Of a stretch of 8,463 nucleotides of DNA, positions 5,516-8,463 are shown piece after piece; the first letter of the stretch is position 1, and every line of letters starts with the position of its first letter. Source of the DNA: Chloroflexota bacterium (GTDB taxonomy: Bacteria > Chloroflexota > Anaerolineae > Anaerolineales > Villigracilaceae); assembly GCA_021796315.1 (NCBI GenBank), contig JAJYOH010000241.1, positions 1 through 8,463 on the forward strand, written 5' to 3'. Below the pieces are notes generated by a model that had not been told where the DNA came from, did no database searches, and saw nothing but the letters and a program-made list of their open reading frames with translations. A program made the translations under genes and the position numbers.

Positions 5516-5877
5516 CCGAAACCAAAACGACAAACTACCTGATCGTTATTAACGATGGCCCTTATGGGAATGAACGCCCTTATAATGCCTTGCGGCTCGC
5601 CATGAATCTCGCCAAACGACCCGAAACGCATGTGCGCGTATTTTTGATGGGTGACGGCGTACAGTGCGCCGCGCGCGGGCAGGAAACGCCGCAGGGATAC
5701 TACAACGTAGAGCGCATGTTGAGCTCTATTCTGCGCGGCGGCGAAGTGGCAACCTGAGGCACATGCCAGAAAGCCCGAGGTCTCGGGCAGGACGCATTAA
5801 TGGAGAACATCCAAAACGGGAGCATGGAATTGCTCACCGACTGGACACTGGCAGCCGACAAGGCGCTGGTGTTTTAG
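5512..5877 (+). CDS. DsrE-family selenoprotein with Sec-Gly-Thr-Cys motif
   Basis: Read through TGA at 5755-5757 the product has 121 residues and ends at TAG 5875-5877; a naive call stops after 81. The N-terminal half, YLIVINDGPYGNERPYNALR and then RVFLMGDGV with Cys52 and TPQGYYNVERML, is the cytoplasmic DsrE/TusD-like fold. Relatives I recall continue with CGTCMDARG and end in DWT-x-ADKVLVF. Here the frame gives GGEVAT-Sec-GTCQKARGLG and ends TDWTLAADKALVF, so the domain is complete only if TGA is decoded, with Sec82 replacing the first Cys of CxxC. DsrE proteins carry persulfide sulfur or act in thiol relay; a Sec would raise reactivity. A SECIS-like hairpin lies 21 bases after the TGA. 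The gene is coupled to arsR, so expression should follow the signal sensed by ArsR. Confidence 0.9.
5773..5788 (+). promoter_or_regulatory. Candidate bacterial SECIS hairpin for the DsrE gene
   Basis: GCCCGA (5773-5778) pairs perfectly with TCGGGC (5783-5788), closing the loop GGUC (5779-5782). The loop begins 21 bases after UGA 5755-5757. The small GG-starting loop resembles the GGUCU loop of the E. coli fdhF SECIS as I remember it. The hairpin lies in the coding sequence without disrupting the conserved protein frame. The fit is by eye. Confidence 0.82.
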
Positions 5878-6193
5878 TGTGAGGGATCGGTGGCTCGCGA
5901 GATCCGCATCCAACTTCAGACTGAGAACTGCCGCGCCTGCCGCCTGCGTTCTTTTACGAAATTTATAACCATATTCAATTATTCCCCAATATACCCTTCA
6001 TCATAAACCTAAAAATTTAGGCTATCAACTTGGTTTTATCTGTAGCGCCTCAGAACCTGCCATGACCATTCCAATTAAGGCTAACGAAAGAGCCAGACAA
6101 TAAAAGTGAACGTCATAAACGGTTTTGCGGGACAAGGCCGCAAACCGCTTGGCGATTCTATGTATGATGTTCTTTGTGAAATAAATCCCAATA

Positions 6194-6221
6194 TTGGAAT
6201 ATCCGTAGAATAAGCTATACT
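6194..6221 (+). promoter_or_regulatory. Weak candidate promoter for the lipoprotein genes
   Basis: TTGGAA at 6194-6199 and TATACT at 6216-6221 are 16 bases apart, matching consensus at 4 and 5 of 6 positions. The -35 lies on the right arm of the CCAATATTGG palindrome, which could be an operator. Transcription from here would leave a leader of about 350 bases before the ATG at 6576, unusually long, so a nearer promoter may exist. Confidence 0.35.
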
Positions 6222-6560
6222 GATACCAGCTTTATGGTGTACTGACAACGCAGAGTCTCACATACTTATCGGTACCTCATCTGTGGGAAATACTTGGTCA
6301 TAGACTATGATCATGAGGTGCGACGCTGTTCAACATAATGAACCGACTGAAATAGCTTGGAAGAAGCATCGTCTCTGTAAGAAGATTCTGCTATTTAGAG
6401 GGATGGCACAAGGACTCGATAAACTTGACTCGGCGCAGGTTAAGAATTCTGGCAGCACTGGGACTCGCGCTCGGATAAGCAGCTTCGCCGCGGAGAGCGA
6501 CATAGGCCCGTGCATGTGCGGATGGCTGTTGAACTCCGCCAAGCATGGCGATTCGCCGAA

Positions 6561-6566
6561 AAGGAG
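6561..6566 (+). promoter_or_regulatory. Shine-Dalgarno site of the first lipoprotein gene
   Basis: AAGGAG lies 9 bases before ATG 6576. It decides the start against the in-frame ATG at 6510, whose 22 extra residues would hide the signal peptide. The second paralogue has the same AAGGAG at 8353-8358, 6 bases before its own ATG. Confidence 0.75.
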
Positions 6567-6575
6567 CAGAATAAA

Positions 6576-8318
6576 ATGAATAAGAAATCCATGATCTTGA
6601 ACCCGCTGCTGATCTTGGCTTTGGCCAGCCTGGCATGCAACTTCGGCACACAGTTGTTCAGCAGTCAGAATAGTCCGAGCAGTCAGGTTCCCCCGACCTT
6701 GCCCGACCCAGCGCCAACCAACAGCGCTCAAGCCGTGGAGAACGTTGCCGCCATCATCTACGACGCTCTGGCTGCAGGAGAAAACCTCAACCCATACATC
6801 AACGGCGTGATGACGGCTTTTGGAGTGCCTCCACTAAGTCAGGCTGACGCAACCCTGGCGGGGACACGCTACGACCAGGGCTTGCCGTTGATGTTCATGC
6901 CACAGGTGGCCGAGATGGCAGATGCCTTCAATGACGGTGGTTACGTCAGCCTGGATTCCTTCATTACTGCGGCGAATAACCAGGGGGCAAAACAATCAGG
7001 TGCCAACGATCCTTTGACCCGTGATTACTTCACTCAGAAATTCGCGGACTATGCAGGCAAAGCCCAGTACGAACCTCAGCAAGTGCTGCCTGCCTTCGTG
7101 CTGGCCCTTGGCAAGCAGAGAGCCGCGCGCTTTCCATCCAAAAACTCCGATCTGCTCTGGGGTGATGGTTTGCTCGATCCGCTGCAGCTCACGCTGCTGC
7201 TGTATAGCGTCTCTTACTCGGGTAGCGGCTCTGTCTCTTCCCAGGCGCCGCTACCAGCGAGCGTGATCCAGCAAGCCAGGAATGTAAGTTTCATCAATGG
7301 CCCGAGACGGGCATCCTGGATAATGAGCGCTGCCGGCGCAGATCCGATTGGCGACTTCATCAAAGACCAAATACAGGGTCAGGTGGAAGGCGCGGTGCAG
7401 GGCGTCATTGAGGTGCCTCTGGACAAGGCGGAAGCCGCGCAAGTGAGCGTGTGTGCTTCTTTACTGCTGTATGGTCACAAGATGAAGGTCACAAACACGC
7501 CTAAACTGATCTATCATAACGATGGCTCCAAGCCCTGGTCGACTCGAGTGGATGTTACCTTGACCTTCGAGGATGACTACTGGGACAACTACCTGTCCAT
7601 CGACCGCTGGATGCTGGAAAATCTGGGCAACTGCAAGTTGCCGCGCAGGGGCACGGTGGAGGGCAAGCCGCTTGAATGGTCGGTGTCGGATGGATTGAGC
7701 GATCACGGGCACTTTAACATTACCCCGTCACAGACCGACGGCGACGGTAAAGCCTCCGCCAACTGGCAGACCGTTCCTGAAACCACGCCCAAGGACCAGC
7801 GCACCTTTGAAAATCAGCGGGACGCCGTAGGGGCGGTAATCGTGAGGGCAGGCAGTCTGGTGCCGGGCTGGAGCGGCCTGGAGCGCATCGTCGGCCTGCT
7901 CAAAGACACCGGGAATACCGGTGACTCGCCCCTCACGGTGATCTACTACGTTGGCCAGGGCTGGAAGGCTTCATGGCAGGATCAAGGCACGGATTGGTCA
8001 GGTGTGATATGCAGCCTCGATCAGCCCTTTACCATCAAAGTCCTCTCTGCCGGATCACCACCGCGCTTGGAGTTGCCTTTCGAGTTCACTCCTGCCGGCC
8101 CAGATGCGGGTACTGTCAGCTATGACGTGACCGCGTTTGGCACCCATTGGACAGGTAACGGATCTTATACGGTGCAAGGATCTGGCGCTGATAAACTCAG
8201 CATCGTGGGGCAGATCGAGGATGGCTGCGCGACCACACCGTACGGACAACTTTGCAAGGGGTTCCCTTTTGATATTCCCCTCACACCGCTTGACACAAAC
8301 GAGTGTAGCCAGCCGTGA
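6576..8318 (+). CDS. Large secreted lipoprotein of unknown function, first paralogue
   Basis: The product has 580 residues. MNKKSMILNP and a hydrophobic stretch end in LASLAC, a slightly unusual lipobox with Ser at -3, making Cys21 the likely lipid-modified residue. A Ser/Pro/Gln-rich tether follows (about 29-50), then a mostly helical region (AAIIYDALAAGENL to about residue 220), then from about 310 a beta-rich half with Gly/Asp/Thr-rich segments and a C-terminal domain containing the remaining cysteines (for example DGCATTPYGQLCKG). I do not recognise the family. GC content and codon use look richer than in the redox operon. It is followed after 46 bases by a second gene starting almost identically, so it belongs to a tandem family of surface lipoproteins. 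It need not be connected with the selenoprotein locus. Confidence 0.85.
   Translation: MNKKSMILNPLLILALASLACNFGTQLFSSQNSPSSQVPPTLPDPAPTNSAQAVENVAAIIYDALAAGENLNPYINGVMTAFGVPPLSQADATLAGTRYDQGLPLMFMPQVAEMADAFNDGGYVSLDSFITAANNQGAKQSGANDPLTRDYFTQKFADYAGKAQYEPQQVLPAFVLALGKQRAARFPSKNSDLLWGDGLLDPLQLTLLLYSVSYSGSGSVSSQAPLPASVIQQARNVSFINGPRRASWIMSAAGADPIGDFIKDQIQGQVEGAVQGVIEVPLDKAEAAQVSVCASLLLYGHKMKVTNTPKLIYHNDGSKPWSTRVDVTLTFEDDYWDNYLSIDRWMLENLGNCKLPRRGTVEGKPLEWSVSDGLSDHGHFNITPSQTDGDGKASANWQTVPETTPKDQRTFENQRDAVGAVIVRAGSLVPGWSGLERIVGLLKDTGNTGDSPLTVIYYVGQGWKASWQDQGTDWSGVICSLDQPFTIKVLSAGSPPRLELPFEFTPAGPDAGTVSYDVTAFGTHWTGNGSYTVQGSGADKLSIVGQIEDGCATTPYGQLCKGFPFDIPLTPLDTNECSQP
6594..6668 (+). repeat. Direct repeat, copy 1 (signal-peptide coding region)
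   Basis: These 75 bases recur at 8383-8457 with one difference (a synonymous CTG/TTG). They cover the end of the signal peptide, the lipobox and the start of the tether. The spacing of the copies is 1789 bases. Confidence 0.95.
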
Positions 8319-8364
8319 GTGACCGGAAATACCGAGGACGACCGCCGAATTTAAGGAGAAGAGA

Positions 8365-8463
8365 ATGAATAAAAGAAACATTATCTTGAACCCGCTGTTG
8401 ATCTTGGCTTTGGCCAGCCTGGCATGCAACTTCGGCACACAGTTGTTCAGCAGTCAGGATAAT
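8365..8463 (+). CDS. Second tandem lipoprotein paralogue, 5' end only
   Basis: Thirty-three codons are visible before the window ends. The product begins MNKRNIILNPLLILAL and has the same LASLAC lipobox and the same FGTQLFSSQ tether as the gene before it. AAGGAG at 8353-8358 is the ribosome site. The short gap after the first gene suggests one transcript. Only the signal peptide and start of the tether can be compared, so whether the mature proteins are alike cannot be judged. Confidence 0.85.
   Translation, partial: MNKRNIILNPLLILALASLACNFGTQLFSSQDN
8383..8457 (+). repeat. Direct repeat, copy 2 (signal-peptide coding region)
   Basis: This is the second copy of the 75-base repeat, 74 of 75 bases identical to 6594-6668. 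The flanking codons on each side differ more, so identity is concentrated in the signal and lipobox part as far as the window shows. Confidence 0.95.

Larger units (their letters stand above)
5878..6575. other. Long intergenic region without a supported gene
   Basis: About 700 bases contain no reading frame I can defend. An AT-rich stretch (about 5950-6030) includes the dyad CCTAAA-AA-TTTAGG at 6008-6021. A hairpin at 6120-6147 pairs CGGTTTTGCGG with CCGCAAACCG across one bulge, without a T run. CCAATATTGG at 6188-6197 is a perfect 10-base palindrome. From about 6300 the composition turns GC-richer and short open frames exist on both strands, but none has recognisable protein sequence. No transfer RNA was seen; a non-coding RNA or long leader for the lipoprotein gene is possible but not shown. 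The dsrE gene has no clear intrinsic terminator here. Confidence 0.6.

Noticed and set aside
5512..5757. The DsrE gene as an 81-residue protein
   Set aside because: It would lose the CxxC motif and the last third of a well-conserved fold that continues in frame.
341..5877. A variant genetic code in which TGA means Trp or Gly
   Set aside because: Trp is encoded by TGG in all genes here, and TGA properly ends the polyferredoxin, cytochrome, ArsR and first lipoprotein genes; the two internal TGA codons stand at redox-Cys sites.
6120..6147. Hairpin as a terminator for the DsrE transcript
   Set aside because: The stem is fair but no T run follows on either strand, and it lies 240 bases after the stop codon.
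6330..6731. Minus-strand frames over the lipoprotein start, with a similar one at 8055-8438
   Set aside because: Their similarity only mirrors the duplicated signal-peptide DNA on the plus strand.

Overview
The window reads as bacterial chromosome or metagenomic contig. My tentative guess is a Chloroflexota (Anaerolineae-like) bacterium, from the style of the lipoproteins, the DsrE family member and the set of periplasmic redox genes; no taxonomic marker is present. The standard code applies: Trp is TGG throughout, and TGA ends several intact genes.

Layout. Positions 1-214 (+) are the C-terminal end of an RND-type periplasmic adaptor, followed by a strong terminator. Positions 341-4979 (-) form a compact run of genes. 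In transcription order they are a small two-helix membrane protein, a YHS-domain reading frame broken by an amber codon, a lipoprotein cytochrome c, a PCYCGC-motif lipoprotein, a small CuA-type cupredoxin, a polytopic [4Fe-4S] membrane protein, a CuA cupredoxin-cytochrome c fusion, and a membrane-anchored DUF1573-like protein. Most junctions are 4-base ATGA overlaps or gaps under 10 bases, so this is very probably one operon. Divergent from it at 5171-5877 (+) are an ArsR-family repressor and a DsrE-family protein, driven by a near-consensus promoter that overlaps palindromic operator candidates. Positions 5878-6575 hold no gene I can support. From 6576 (+) come two tandem lipoprotein paralogues, the second cut by the window edge.

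Main discovery. Two genes, one on each arm of the divergent locus, appear to be selenoprotein genes that ordinary gene calling would truncate. The DUF1573-like gene has an in-frame TGA at 524-526 in a Cys-Sec-Pro-Pro context, and the frame then continues 60 codons to a TAA. The DsrE gene has an in-frame TGA at 5755-5757 where relatives carry the first Cys of a CGTC motif, giving Sec-Gly-Thr-Cys, and the frame continues 39 codons with family-typical sequence. Each TGA is followed by a hairpin with the geometry of a bacterial SECIS: a G-starting small loop 19 or 21 bases downstream. 

How the genes may work together (inference). The minus-strand operon encodes an extracytoplasmic electron-transfer or copper-handling module: two CuA sites, two haem c sites, several [4Fe-4S] clusters and Cys-rich lipoproteins, but no terminal oxidase or nitrous-oxide reductase catalytic subunit in view. 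The cytoplasmic DsrE selenoprotein and a two-cysteine ArsR regulator suggest a link to reactive sulfur or thiol redox. The whole looks like a sulfur- or metal-responsive redox system using selenocysteine on both sides of the membrane.
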